The position numbers were made by a program, and so were the translations under genes. The notes under the pieces were generated by a model. That model ran no database searches and was not told the origin of the DNA. It was given only the letters and a program-made list of their open reading frames with translations. A stretch of 64,000 nucleotides of DNA from Galdieria partita (Eukaryota; Rhodophyta; Bangiophyceae; Galdieriales; Galdieriaceae). This document shows, in pieces, positions 31,915 through 43,276 of this stretch (the stretch's first letter is position 1; every line of letters begins with the position of its first letter). The DNA lies in NCBI GenBank assembly GCA_025991245.1, contig BQMJ01000027.1:124001-188000 (forward strand), given 5' to 3'.

Positions 31915-32857
31915 ATGTGTACGGAACAGTTACGGGACTTGTCCTTGGCTGCCGTTGCTACAACTATTGCAAAGACACTAGTTGCTCCAATAGATAGAGC
32001 AAAGATTTTATTGCAAGTTCAACCTTTAACTCCTTTGCCTACGTATGCCCGCTATCGAACTGGGTTGGAAGCGCTTAAAAGTAGGTCACTGAACTTCCAA
32101 CTTACATTGCTAAAGATCGATAGGAATTCCAAAGGAACAAGGCTTTTGGGCTTATTGGAGAGGAAATGGAATAAATCTCCTGCGAACCGTACCAGGTTCT
32201 GGCTTCAAGTTATTTCTCTATGAATACTTTAAATGTCAAGTTTTTCTAACAAAGGAAAGATCCTATGATGGATTTGACTTGATATTGCGAAAAGTAGGGT
32301 CTGGAGTTTTGGCTGGTACTAGTGGGGTGCTTGTCTTTTATCCTTTGGATCTCTTAAGGACTCGATTTGCTGCGGATGTTTCACGACAATGGATGTCCAG
32401 AGAATATTCGTCAATATTGGACTGCATGAAACGAATTCTTCGCACCCAAGGTTTCTTAGGACTGTACAGTGGAGTAGGCATTTCAGTATTTGGTGTTATG
32501 CCTTACATTGCGACTGCATTTATCACATACGACCTTCTGAAGACATTTGTTCCAGAAGAGGATAAAGTTTGGATGCACATTCATATATCAAAATTATCTT
32601 TAAGTGCCGCGACTGGTGTGATTGCGCAAACGATTACTTATCCATTTGATACAGTCAGACGTCGAATGCAAATGAACTCACGTTCAGGTTTAAAGAAATA
32701 CAATAACATTTTGGACTGCATACTTTCCATGTGGAGGAATGAAGGCTTTCGAAGTTTCTATCGTGGAACGATGATAAACATGATGAAGACTATTCCCGGT
32801 ATAAGCATCCAAATTTATGCCTATGACTTACTGAAAGAGTATGCACAACAAGACTGA
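31915..32857 (+). CDS. Mitochondrial carrier family protein (SLC25), CoA/adenine-nucleotide-like
   Basis: Two exons (31915-32080, 32124-32857) encode ~299 aa with the three-fold repeat of the family. The signature after each odd helix is present: APIDRAKILLQV, YPLDLLRTRFA and YPFDTVRRRMQM. The matrix-loop motifs GFWAYWRGNGINLLRTVPG, GFLGLYSGVGISVFGVMPY and GFRSFYRGTMINMMKTIPG follow. The sequence resembles the SLC25A16/A42 group (CoA and adenine nucleotide transport) and the Leu5-like carriers more than the ADP/ATP carrier, which would have RRRMMM. The substrate is an inference. Confidence 0.85.
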
Positions 32858-33108
32858 AGGAAACGGGATACTGTTTAACAAGTACCATTTCTTCCATCAT
32901 TTTGGTGTACCGAAAGTATTCATAGGCAAATACTAAAATATAGAGACAAAATGAATTAACCAGTAGGCTATTTTAACAAAAAATAAGTTTCCGAAGTATT
33001 ATCAGTTAAAAACACAAGCTTTGTTGTCCTTTTGTTCGCAAAGGACTTCCAAACAACTAATACTTCATAAACAACGCTCTTACTATATCTTGCTTCTAGA
33101 CAAAGCTC

Positions 33109-33803
33109 TTATTCTTCGTCTTCATATTTGGGCACACCACTATGATTCCACTGATGAACCATACTCTTTCCATAAGCGTTGAAGCTCCTAATGTGTTCTT
33201 CTTCCTCTTCCGGTTCAAAAACGATGTATGACAAACCTAACAGTACAAGAATAAATTATACAAACTTAAACTTTAAAAGAACTCATACGTACCATAACGT
33301 TTTGCATATTCTATAGCAGAATCTCTATCGGGAAAATACACGGCTGTTTGCGAAAGAGGGTCACCAGTACTAGTCCAACCCTAACAAGACTCAATACTAG
33401 GCCTGCAAGAACCGTACATTCGTACCATTAAAGGATTCGTCCAACGATCTCCTTCTTCAAGCTTCTCAAACTCTAGTTTCCAAACGGCATATTTCGAGCC
33501 TCTTCCTTGTTGTGTGGCTGTCCTAATAAAAGCTTTATTGAAGCTATCTATTATCCCTCTTCTATTTTCTTACCTTGGAGGTCTATAAATTTTAACTCTT
33601 CGCTTCAAATGTCTCTCGGGCACACCAGATATAACTCCTAAGGAATCGACAGAGTCCACTGGAGGTTGCACGTCAGGCTCCACCATAGGGTCTGGAACGG
33701 CTTTTTCTGCAGGTTTCGTGACTGCTGAGTGCTCCAACAATTTCTGGTTATAACGGTTGCGTGAAAATAGTTTCCTCGTAAATTGCTTTGTGAAAGCAAA
33801 CAT
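33109..33803 (-). CDS. Complex I subunit NDUFS4 (18 kDa)
   Basis: Four exons (33574-33803, 33426-33522, 33293-33380, 33109-33236) give ~180 aa. The N-terminus (MFAFTKQFTRKLFSRNRYNQ) is a classical mitochondrial presequence. The conserved region follows: RRVKIYRPPRTATQQGRGS, WKLEFEKLEEGDRWTNPLMG, WTSTGDPLSQTAVYFPDRDS, AIEYAKRYGLSY. It ends with FNAYGKSMVHQWNHSGVPKY. NDUFS4 helps complete the NADH-binding module of complex I. An upstream in-frame ATG at 33860 exists, but the chosen start gives a better presequence. Confidence 0.95.
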
Positions 33804-33976
33804 GACAGGCTCTGCACAAAACCTTAATGGGACAGACAAACCACAGAGAAAGATGTACACATTTGCTCGTTTGATCTAACCAACTTTACTTTATTGCAAC
33901 GTAAAAACAACCAAGAAAGTATCCACTAAGATGACAACAAGAGATTTCCAGTTGAGTGGAACCTTGCTATTGGCTA

Positions 33977-34333
33977 TTATGGGAGAACGTCTACTGGCCT
34001 CTGCTCTTGGCTCTGCTGTTGTTTGCTAACCATACTGTTCTGAGTTTGCTGTGTTTCCATTTGCTTAGGTCTTCTGAAAAGTAATATATTTGGCTCAGGG
34101 CGATGGATTGCATAGTGTACCCAACCTCTTGACTGTTGAACTCCGAGACCCCGCCATTCTGCTTCCGACAACAGCCTGTTCTTTGGGAGTAGTTTTGCTA
34201 TGTCCGGGGGTAGAATAACATGCCTACACATCCAAGTTAAACTGAAGTTAATACAATAGAAGCTCTTATATTACCTATATTCATACGTATCGTCGTAATA
34301 CTTTTCTGAGTATTGTATTTGCTGCGAAGGCAT
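33977..34333 (-). CDS. Cyclin-dependent kinase regulatory subunit CKS1
   Basis: Two exons (34275-34333, 33977-34223) encode ~101 aa. The whole CKS fold is visible: [20 protein letters not shown], then [20 protein letters not shown], then [17 protein letters not shown], including the HxPEPxxLLF beta-hinge. The C-terminus is a Gln-rich tail ([20 protein letters not shown]), longer than in animals. CKS binds CDKs and phosphorylated substrates, promoting multisite phosphorylation in the cell cycle. Confidence 0.97.
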
Positions 34334-34511
34334 CAACGTCAAAATTTCAAATCTTTGGTTGCGGGTAATGCAATGATGATGCGAGAGTGATGACTGGCTT
34401 CATCAGACAATAATAAGTTCTTACATGGAAGAAAAAGGAACGAACTCTAAAGTTCAACTTTACGATATCATTAAATATCAGACAAAACATTTCCAGAGTC
34501 TTGGAAAAAAA

Positions 34512-34706
34512 TCATAACGGACTTATAGCGAAAGAGTGGTTCTTCCTTTGGTGTCCCATCCATTTCCCAAAAGACAACGAGATTGAATGATAGAATGCTT
34601 TTACAGTTTCTTGTAGTATTTCATGAAATGAAGGATACTCTTCTTTTATTGCAAATTTTGCCTTGAGTTCTTTCTTGCCAACATCGTCTACAATCCCCCA
34701 ATTCAT
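34512..34706 (-). CDS. Small hypothetical protein (64 aa)
   Basis: An ORF starting MNWGIVDDVGKKELKAKFA with a helical, charged composition (KEEYPSFHEILQETVKAFY) runs to a stop at 34512. Its start lies 62 bp from the divergent eIF3a start, in the position expected for a head-to-head gene. No family is recognised and splicing could alter its C-terminus. The remainder of the CKS1-eIF3a interval (34334-34768) shows nothing else. Confidence 0.35.
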   Translation of the reverse strand: MNWGIVDDVGKKELKAKFAIKEEYPSFHEILQETVKAFYHSISLSFGKWMGHQRKNHSFAISPL

Positions 34707-34768
34707 TTCAGGCTTGGAATCGCCGCTATTCTGAGTTTGACGTGCGGTCTGTTTGGTTCACGTTTAGA

Positions 34769-37636
34769 ATGGGACCACGAGGAAAGAATAACGCGTTTGT
34801 TCCAAGAGGTATGAATATGCCTTATATGCAGCAATCGCCTTTAGGAGTTCCAAAACCAGAGAACGCTTTGAATAGAGCAGAACGTGAGTATATTATTTTC
34901 CCTTCAAGGTGCCCTCATCCATTTGTCTATGTAGAGCTGCTAAAGGTTGGACAACAAAGTGTTGCTCTGCAGACCCTTTACGACGTGATAACGGACTCTC
35001 AAAATCGAAGGAGGCAGTGGAACAAGTCATTTGAAGGGGTCATGTTGAAATTTGTAGAACTAGCTGTTGAACTGAAAAAGACACTGATGATAAAAGAAGC
35101 TCTTCATAAATACCGAGCTATGTGCTCACACGTTTACTCTCAGTCATTGGAAACTGTCGTTCGGTATTTGATTCAAATTTCCCTGGTAAAGTTGCAAGCT
35201 GCTCATTCTTCAGCCACAGTTTCAAGCAAAGTTTCGGAAGATTTAGAAGACTCTAGTGAAACCCCGTTTGCTTTGTTACTGGAAGCCGCAGGTACAGAAC
35301 AAACTAAAGAAAGAGCAGAGAGACAAAGTGTCGTACCTTGGATGAGATTCATTTGGGAAATATATCGGATCGTGTTAGATATTCTTAAAGGAAATTCTAA
35401 ATTGGAACTGTGTTACCACGAAATGGCAGAAAAAGCATTTACGTTTTGTCAAAGTGGTAAAAGAGTTGTGGAGTTTCGGCGTCTTTGTGATATTCTCCGC
35501 CAGCATTTGAATCAACTGATAAAGTATCCACGTAATGCTTCGAATGATGTCCAGTTATCAAATCCTGATACGGTTCAGCGGTTCCTTGAAACTCGCTTTG
35601 CGCAGTTAAATACAGCTGTGGAGTTGGAATTGTGGCAAGAAGCGTATCGTACCTGTGAAGATATTCACACGTTGATAGGGCTTTCGAAGAAAGCTCTTAA
35701 AGCACAGATGATGGTGAACTATTATAAGCGTCTGGTTGAGGTAATTTTTGTCCAGATTGAGCTGAAAGAAAAGCTTGAAAGTTTGTTTCTAGATTTTCCA
35801 TGCCTCTGAGAATACATTGTACCACGCATGTAGCTTATATCGTTTATATGTATTTCTGCTAAAGCATCACAAAGGAGTTTCTCCTGATGAATTAAAGAAC
35901 ATTGCATCAAAATTGCTTTTGGCAGTGTTTTGTATACCAGTCTATGACCAACATCGAGCACTTGTTGCTGATTACTTTTCACAGTTGGATGCAGCAGGTT
36001 GGACCAATGACGGAAGTCGTCAAGCCAGGATGGCTGCATTGCTGGGATATGCATCATCTCCACTAAGAGAGACATTGGTAGCTGAAGTGCAATCAAGGAG
36101 TGTATTGGATAATTGTGCAGAGGAACTTCGCAGTTTACATACCATACTGGAAACTGACGTAAACGCTTTGCTCCTTGCAGACCGTTTAGAACCAATCTTA
36201 TCATTTATGGAGAAGGAACCATCGTATCAAGAATATATCAAGCCACTTAAAAAAGTTGCAGTTTTTCGCTTATTGCAACATTTGTGCCTTTTGTATGATT
36301 CGATGGATTTGGATCGTTTAAAGAAATTGGGAAGGTTCTGCAGTTATAATGAAATAGAAACTATAACTTTGGAAGCATTGAAAGCGAGGGTTTTGCAAGT
36401 TCGAATCGATCACCGTCGTCATTGTATTTTGTTTGAGTCTAACCTGTTCGATACGGAGGTACTTGATTTTAGTTTTGACGTTTTTATATTGACTTTTTGT
36501 TAGGAAATGCGTTCACACTTGAAACTTCTTTCGTCTAGATTTCTTCGTTGTTTAGAGATGATTTCTCGAAAGGAAGGCAAGCTGCAAGCAGAGTACGAGC
36601 AGAAGCATGAACTTTTACAGAAAGCTTTACAACTGTATCAACAGAATTCCGAAAAGGAACATTTACACATTCTTGCAAGGAAAGGTGTTATAGAACAAAG
36701 AAAGGAAGAACAAGAGAAGAGAATTGCCCAGGCAGAACTAGAGGCGAGGACACAAGCTTCTCTGGAGCAACAAAGGAAAGAAGAAGAAGAGAGACGAAAA
36801 GTTCAAGAAGATGCGAAACGTAGGACTGTGGAAAGGCTTGAGAGGGAAATGAAAGAACGAGACAAGGTAAATAGTCGTTGAAAGTGTAATGTTGCTTGTT
36901 CTGATATGTTTGGGTAAAGGCGGAACTTAGTAAACTTAAAAAGGAGTTGACAGAACAAGGTGCAGTTGATATTGAAGAGGAAGAATTGAATAATGCAGAG
37001 TACCTGATGATTAAGAAGAAAGAAGCAGAACTGAAGCAAAGAAGAGAGATAGAACGACGATTGCAAAGTCATGCGAAGAAATTGGACTATATTGATCGGG
37101 CTCTAAGAGAAGAACAGTGGAGCTTATTGAAGGAGAAGCACAAAGAGGACTCTGAACATTTTGTGAAAACTGCCCAAGAAACAGCAGAGAAAATAATGCA
37201 AAATGCTAGAAAACGTCATGAAGAAGATCTTAAGGACAAGGCTTTATATTTATCCATTGAAGATGAACGACAGCAATTAACAGCACAACTTAGGAGCCAT
37301 GCACGACAGTTATTTGAAGAATGGAGAAGAACAGAAGAAGAACGGCAAAGGAAAGAAAGGGAGCAAGAAGAAGCAGCTAGAGCAACAGAGAGTCTGGCAA
37401 ATACTGTAAATGGAACTAAGGAAATTTCACAAAGGAATACACCTGATAGTATTTCAACCTCGAAGGAATCTTTGAACAGAGATGAAACGGGAGTTCCAGA
37501 GGTTTTAGGCATAGAGAAAACAGAAGAAACTAAGTCTTCGACAAATATGCCGTCTAGTAAACCAATGACTTGGTCAGAGAAGATAAAAGCCAAGCGTATG
37601 CAACAAGAAAAGCATAGACTTGAAAGCCAACAATAA
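34769..37636 (+). CDS. Translation initiation factor eIF3 subunit A
   Basis: Five exons (34769-34883, 34935-35740, 35793-36458, 36504-36866, 36920-37636) encode ~888 aa. The conserved N-terminus reads KPENALNRAEQLLKVGQQSV, followed by the helical TPR-like region (YVQ-type repeats, FRRLCDILRQHLNQL). The junction at 35740/35793 restores IFHASENTLYHACSLYRLY, which matches eIF3a (IFWVS...LFHAYAWYKL). A PCI module follows, then a very long charged coiled coil (ERKQ-, EEQEKR-type). The repeat-rich C-terminus of animal eIF3a is missing, so the protein is shorter than the human one (~1380 aa), as in fungi. It is a core scaffold of eIF3 on the 40S subunit. Confidence 0.92.
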
Positions 37637-37740
37637 AACTCTCGTGCATTATACTTGGCTTTAAAGACGCATAGATAGGTGGAAGAATTTGTACATTTCT
37701 TGTGTAAGGGTTTTGTTCTCTAAAGACTCCGAAGGGAATT

Positions 37741-38126
37741 ATGTTAGAGAGGTTTCCTTCCCATGTTTACAAAGTAGGCCTTCCTTTTATTACTTTCCTT
37801 CTCGGTGGTTTATATGGCTTGGCTTATATAATGGAAGGAAGAGTTGAGGTAAGGTAACATAGCCAGTAACAATATAAAAGAACTGTATATGGTGTGAATA
37901 TGCAGGTGAAGGAAGCCAGAGATCGTTTGGAGGGAGTCCCGAAGGAACTAGCAGAGGAACTCAAAGTGGACGTTTCTAAGAAGAAAACGATATCTTTGGA
38001 GGAAGAATATGAGGTATGCATTGTCCTCAGAGAGTAACTTGGAATCTAAAAAACGAAAAACTTTAGAAAGCAAAACAACTGGCGTCGGCAGATTACGACA
38101 ATAAACAAGTTCCTAAACGAAACTGA
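37741..38126 (+). CDS. COX16-like cytochrome c oxidase assembly factor
   Basis: Three exons (37741-37848, 37906-38013, 38067-38126) give 91 aa. The helix VGLPFITFLLGGLYGLAYIM and the following EGRVEVKEARDRL match the COX16 N-terminal helix ([20 protein letters not shown]) and its downstream segment. The later ISLEEEYEKAKQ and DYDNKQVPK match ISLESEYEKIK and the WKNIRGPRP region. COX16 is a small inner-membrane protein involved in assembling COX2/complex IV. No single open frame covers it, so it is visible only after splicing. Confidence 0.85.
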
Positions 38127-38277
38127 AGTTTATTATGGATGATGAAATCTGAGACTTTAGCACAAAGTCACCTTCTCATTCTAGCTATTTGTCTGCACAC
38201 AAGGGGAAAACTACAAGACAAACATTTGGAAATTTAGAAATACCAAACATAGAAGAAGAAGAAGAAAGTAGGCTTTA

Positions 38278-41200
38278 CCGTTCTTCTTGACAGTCTGAGT
38301 CACACCAGATTCGTGAAGAAAAGCTCCTTATTAGTTCGTCGCCGTAAACTTCGCCGATTCGTTCTTGATCAAACTGCGCAAGTATCTGAAAATAAAAGAT
38401 ATGACAAAGCAAACATTTCTTCAACAGTATCGAGTACCTGTTCCATTTGTTCATTGGAAATTTGAGCCTCCTGCATTGCCTGTCTTAGTAACTGCTTTGC
38501 AAATTTGTGCGAATCTTCGGCAGATAAGGAGTTGAGAGTATCTGTTGCATTTTGATGAGCCTCAAAATCGGAATATCCTCTTCGATATGCATTACTGAGA
38601 GGTTTCCGTTTCACATTCTTTCATTAAGAGTCAATGCCAATCCAGTCATTTCCAACAAACAACCAACCTTGAGGTGATCGAGATCTCTCTGAACACGATA
38701 TACCATGTTCTCGACTACTTGCGAAGGAAGACTTTGTACTAGAGACTGTCGAAAATTCTCCTATCCAAGAAAGGATTACGAAACTTTACAGCATTCTGAA
38801 AACAAGAAGCTCACAACTAGACGCAATTGTGCATCTCTTTGTGAGGAAGATGCATTCGTTGCTTGAGAGCTTGATGCTTGCTCAGAGTCTTCTTCCATTT
38901 CTGCCAATAACTCATCAGCTGCTGCTTTAAGTTCTTCTTGTCCAATGACATGTTCTGCGCTGCTTGATCCTGCATTCAGATTCGTTTCTTGTGGTCCTCC
39001 ATTATCTGTTGTCGTTCGAGAGGAATGCTGCACTTCCCACTGATCATACGCTACAGTCGCAAAATGAACAATAGCTACACTTCCAACAGCAGCTATGGCA
39101 CCGAGTTGTGTGCCAAAGGTCTCTGTTGCACGAGTCGAAATATATTCTCTCAGACTCTCCAACGCATCTGAACGTCCATTACGCATCATCGTCTTTCAAT
39201 ATAGAGTTTGAGTAGAATAACTTGATCGTTTCAGGTTCTTACCGCCAAAGTATATGTCATTTCACCTGCTATTTGATAGCTCCATGAACGACAAGTACTT
39301 TCAAATTCTTCATCTGAGTAAGTATCTATTTCTAGAAGATAGTGAAATAGATTCTCTAGATGTCTCTTCACAATGGGCATCATTTTGTTTCGAATATCCT
39401 GGAAGAGATATGATTAAAGACTGAAATACATAAAGTTTGAATTCATACGGTTTCCGTAAGTCTTTCTTGGATGTTTGGAAGATTACTGAATCTCTCCAAT
39501 TCTGGACTAATCTCATTATCGACAATCCCTTCAACAACGTCGCGGATCTTCAATACCATTATCAGTGAAATGAAAGATAAACCGATTCCTTCTTACTTGA
39601 ATAGATAGATCTCCCTCATCAGGGAATATCTGAGCGAGTAACTGTTCTCGAACTGGCCTGCGAATTCGCCTAATGCAATTTGTATTTCCTTGCGATAGTC
39701 CAATGAGGTCTACAAAGGACAGTTGATCCCCTACAATGCCAATAATCCTTTCCATAATGGATGCTTCTTCCATTTCATCCCCTTTGCTAAAGTAAACAAG
39801 CATCTTAACTAAAGAATTTACATACTTGAGATAAACATGCGTAGAACACTTCCAACTGAAGGCAATCCCATATCATTATTGGGACCTTGTGAAACTAGGT
39901 GGGGATTGGCTCTTGAAGCTGCAAGGGATTGCTGAATTGATGACAATAGTTGATTGACCAAATTCATCTATTTACCCAAAAATTGGTTTAGTCAAAATAC
40001 TACAAACTTACAACTTGAAACTTACAAAAAACCCAGTATCCGCTTGAGCATCTTCCGTTGCATTCGTGTTACTGTTGGTTTGTGCTGAAGTCTGCGAGAC
40101 AAAAACATTTGGATTATGACTTGACGGCGGCTGATTGGAAGCATTTGCGTTTGCTGGAGAACCTAAGGACGGAAACTTTAGTAAAGTCTTTAGAAAAACT
40201 ATTGGTTGCCATACCAAAATTACCTATATGAATAAATCCTTGTGCATTAGCTCCACTTGGTGCAGACGAAAACATTTGTTGCACCATATTCGTGATTTGA
40301 GGAGCAAACGATTGCAACATATTCTGCAACATTTGCTGTTGTGGTTGCGGTTCATTTGTATTTTCTACAAGTGTCTCAATAAGTTGTATGAAATAAATTC
40401 GAGCTTGTACCTCTATTCACATTGTTCGTGTTTGTTGGCTGCATTGAATCAGTGAATGCACGTGAGCCACCCAGTATTTGTGAAAGTAACTGAACAAATA
40501 AAGACAAGAAAGAAGTTACACGAGAAGAACTTGCTCGAATAGCATCCACTTCGTTGGCGTTCCTTTGTGATTCCAAGTTCACGATCATGGACTCCAAAAA
40601 GTGTTCAAGCAAACGACAGCTACTTAACAAACCTTGCAAGATCATCGAATACGCACTGGTCTATTTCACATGAGTTAACAACATCTAAAAGCAACTTAGC
40701 GTTAAAAACTTGCCGCATTCGAAGGTAACTGTTGGGAAAAGGCTGGGTCCACTGGTTGATTCTGTGGAATCTCCTGTTGCAATTGTTGATAAATTTGACT
40801 TGCAGAAAGAAACGCATTTCTTAGCATCTTCAAAAGAACTATTCAACAACAATTCTGAAAGATTCCAATAAAAACAAACTTTACCTGTTCTATATTTTGG
40901 GGTTGAGCATTTCGACCAGAAAACTGCGATCGACTCTGAGCGAACCTCATCATTTGTTGAATTGATTGAATGATGGAACCGGCAACTCCAGAAACCTCAT
41001 CGGACCCCAGAGGTATGTTCATAGAGCCAATAAACACCGAAGCTCCACGTGGAATGCCCTTGAACGGTACTTAAAGAAAAGTAATAAAAGAAGCCAAAAT
41101 ACAAACCATTCCCTCCGGAGGCACATCATTCGATGACACGTTGCTCTCATCAGTTCTCGAAGTATTTTCTGTTCCAGATGGCACTGGCCGCGACACTAAA

Positions 41201-41476
41201 TGCAACGCATTCCCTTGTTCAACTTTGTAGTCACCGAGGGTGCGGTCATCACTTAAAACTCGCCCTCGAAATATAACTCTTTGCCTTTCCAAAGGAACTC
41301 CTGTCAACTCCACTAGTCTTTGTTTCAGTTGCAGAACACTGGTGTCCTTCAGAGAACAATATAAGCAATAATACTAACAGTTCATATGAGATATTTACAT
41401 TAGTTACAGAGACTTCATATTCTGTAGAGTCCAAAGTCTTTATTTTTACAGAAAAGGAAGAAGAAGTGTCACTCAT
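38278..41476 (-). CDS. BAG6/Scythe-like ubiquitin-domain protein
   Basis: Fifteen short exons, from 41399-41476 down to 38278-38385, give ~824 aa with every phase matching. Exons 1-2 encode a ubiquitin-like domain (SVKIKTLDSTEYEVSV, then LVELTGVPLERQRVIFRGRV, LGDYKVEQGNALHLVSRP) closest to BAG6. The middle contains FIGSMNIPLG, IIQSIQQMMRFAQSRS, then Gln/Asn-rich linkers and helical blocks (LSFVDLIGLSQGNTNCIRR). The C-terminal part has a predicted helix TQLGAIAAVGSVAIVHF and ends QEER. BAG6 chaperones hydrophobic tails of mislocalised and tail-anchored proteins. One intron (40661-40713) appears to use a GC donor (GCAAGT). The identity rests on the UBL plus the overall architecture; other UBL chaperones remain possible. 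Confidence 0.7.
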
Positions 41477-41514
41477 GTCCTTCAATTTGGCAAATCTTTC
41501 AAGATTCAAAACAA

Positions 41515-42811
41515 TCAACCCTTCGAAAACCACTTTAGAAAGTTAAGAAAGGAATGAAACCAATTCGTCTGAGTTTCTTTGGTTGTTTTCGGAACAAACT
41601 TCATAAGTGTTTCTTGAACGGCTTCATCACTAGGCTTGTTTCCAAAGGTTCCCAACAACCTATGAATATTCAGTCGTCCAAATATTCGATTGACTCAATG
41701 AATATATACCTATAAGAAGCCTCTTCTGAGGAACTGTTTTCTTCCGTGTTCTCTGTATCAAACCAAATACTCCAATTGAATGGATACTGGCGAACCAAAA
41801 CTCCCTTGTTCTGTGTTGAATGCAAAACTCAAAGTATCTACAGCCACTGAAGTTCTTACCCATGTATATACCCGAAAGAAGTAAACGGATTCAAAAGTGC
41901 CGAGAAGACGTTGTCGAAGCTGTCTTGCATTAAACCCCAGACCTGAACAGAGATTATTATAATAAGAAGCTATTACTAAACACACCTGTTGCTCCCATAT
42001 CTACTAAATTAGGATTGATGAGTATAGTTGGACGTGCATCTTTACTTAAGAACGGTGACTCTCTGTCGATTATTTGTTCCATAACTTCCACATCAACAGC
42101 AGATGGACATATCTATGCAGAATAATAAAATTGCAAACATTCATAATGCTCAATGTCTTACCATTATCAACCAACCTTGGCTCCTGTTCTGCCTAAAATA
42201 GGATGCAAAACTGAAAAACGCACAGTCAGATATATTCCAATCCTTTCTTGCAAAGGCTGCACTTCCTTCATCAGGAAACAAAAGCTAAATGCATAAGCAA
42301 ACTCGAATGGAAAACTATCCATACTACTACCAACCGATGTGCTAGCCAGCATTTGCCGACCTTCTAAAACTCTTAAAAACTCGCGTAGAAATGGAATAAC
42401 GCTCTTAAAGGTTGTGTATGTTGGATCGCCTTGCTGCAAGTCTATGTCAATCAATAGTCTTCTATAGCCTGCACCTATGGCAGCTGTTAACTAGAGTAGC
42501 TGAAATTTAAACTCATCAAGTTCACGTGAAAGTACAGAACTTACAGCAGAAACGCTGTTTTCTGACAAGCAATTTAAAGAATCAGGTACAGTTGAAGTGA
42601 ATTGACTTTTTTCAGGATAGCCACCTTCTTGTAGGAGGCAAATCTGCCTAAAGGGAATCTGTCTATCTTTGTGTCTTCGTGAGCTACTGAGAACTCTAAG
42701 GTTTCGTCTCAACAATTTATTATACCAAAAACCTCGGCTATAAGTTAAACAGTTGCCAGAGCCTATTGACTGCTGGAAAAAGACACCTTGAAAAGATATT
42801 TTTCTGTCCAT
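41515..42811 (-). CDS. DUF1995 domain protein, probably plastid
   Basis: Six exons (42545-42811, 42176-42490, 41986-42112, 41860-41942, 41710-41810, 41515-41659) encode ~345 aa. A basic, Ser/Arg-rich N-terminus (FWYNKLLRRNLRVLSSSRRH) suits plastid import. The DUF1995 core has LTAAIGAGYRRLLIDIDLQQ, then a long helix FLREFLRVLEGRQM, then RPTILINPNLVDMGATG, FFRVYTW, and VLVRQYPFNWSIWFD. Members such as LPA3 in plants act in plastids, partly in photosystem II assembly, but the biochemical role is unclear. Its stop is only 38 bp upstream of the BAG6-like start on the same strand, leaving little room for separate signals. Confidence 0.75.
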
Positions 42812-43276
42812 AGTTGAATAATACTCAGCTCAAATCAATCTGAGAAGTGCATCCAATGATTTTGCCTGTTACGAGAAATTTCATATTCTGAATAATATAC
42901 TCGTCTTCCAAGTCCAGGAAAACAACTCTCTTGTTGACAATCGACTGTTCACGCTTCTTTTAAATACTGTATATTCTCTAAACAATATGAGAGCCTTCCA
43001 AGAAGTCTCAACACTTACAAAAAATTCAAACAGGAAATAATGCACAAATCACTTTCAATGGCTTCAGTCTGCCACATTCACCACTTCTTCGGCCTCAAAG
43101 ACATAGTTATATGTCCTTGTCAGTGTGTGCTTCTTTCAGTAACAAACAACTGAGTTTCCTTCGGTTCAAATAATAGTTCTTTTTCTTCTTTCGGATCAAA
43201 ACTATAAATCTTCAGTGCATTATACTAAGAACCCCATCATTCAAATAAACCATAAAGATACATAAGTATATATCGA
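42812..43276 (-). other. Spacer with a coding-like segment (43120-43224)
   Basis: This lies between the WD40 gene's stop and the DUF1995 start. Most of it looks noncoding, but on the minus strand 43224-43120 is open after a TTCTTAG acceptor-like site. It reads YNALKIYSFDPKEEKELLFE, ending with a stop. This could be an alternative last exon of the WD40 gene, yet no donor in the correct phase was found near its annotated end. Confidence 0.4.
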
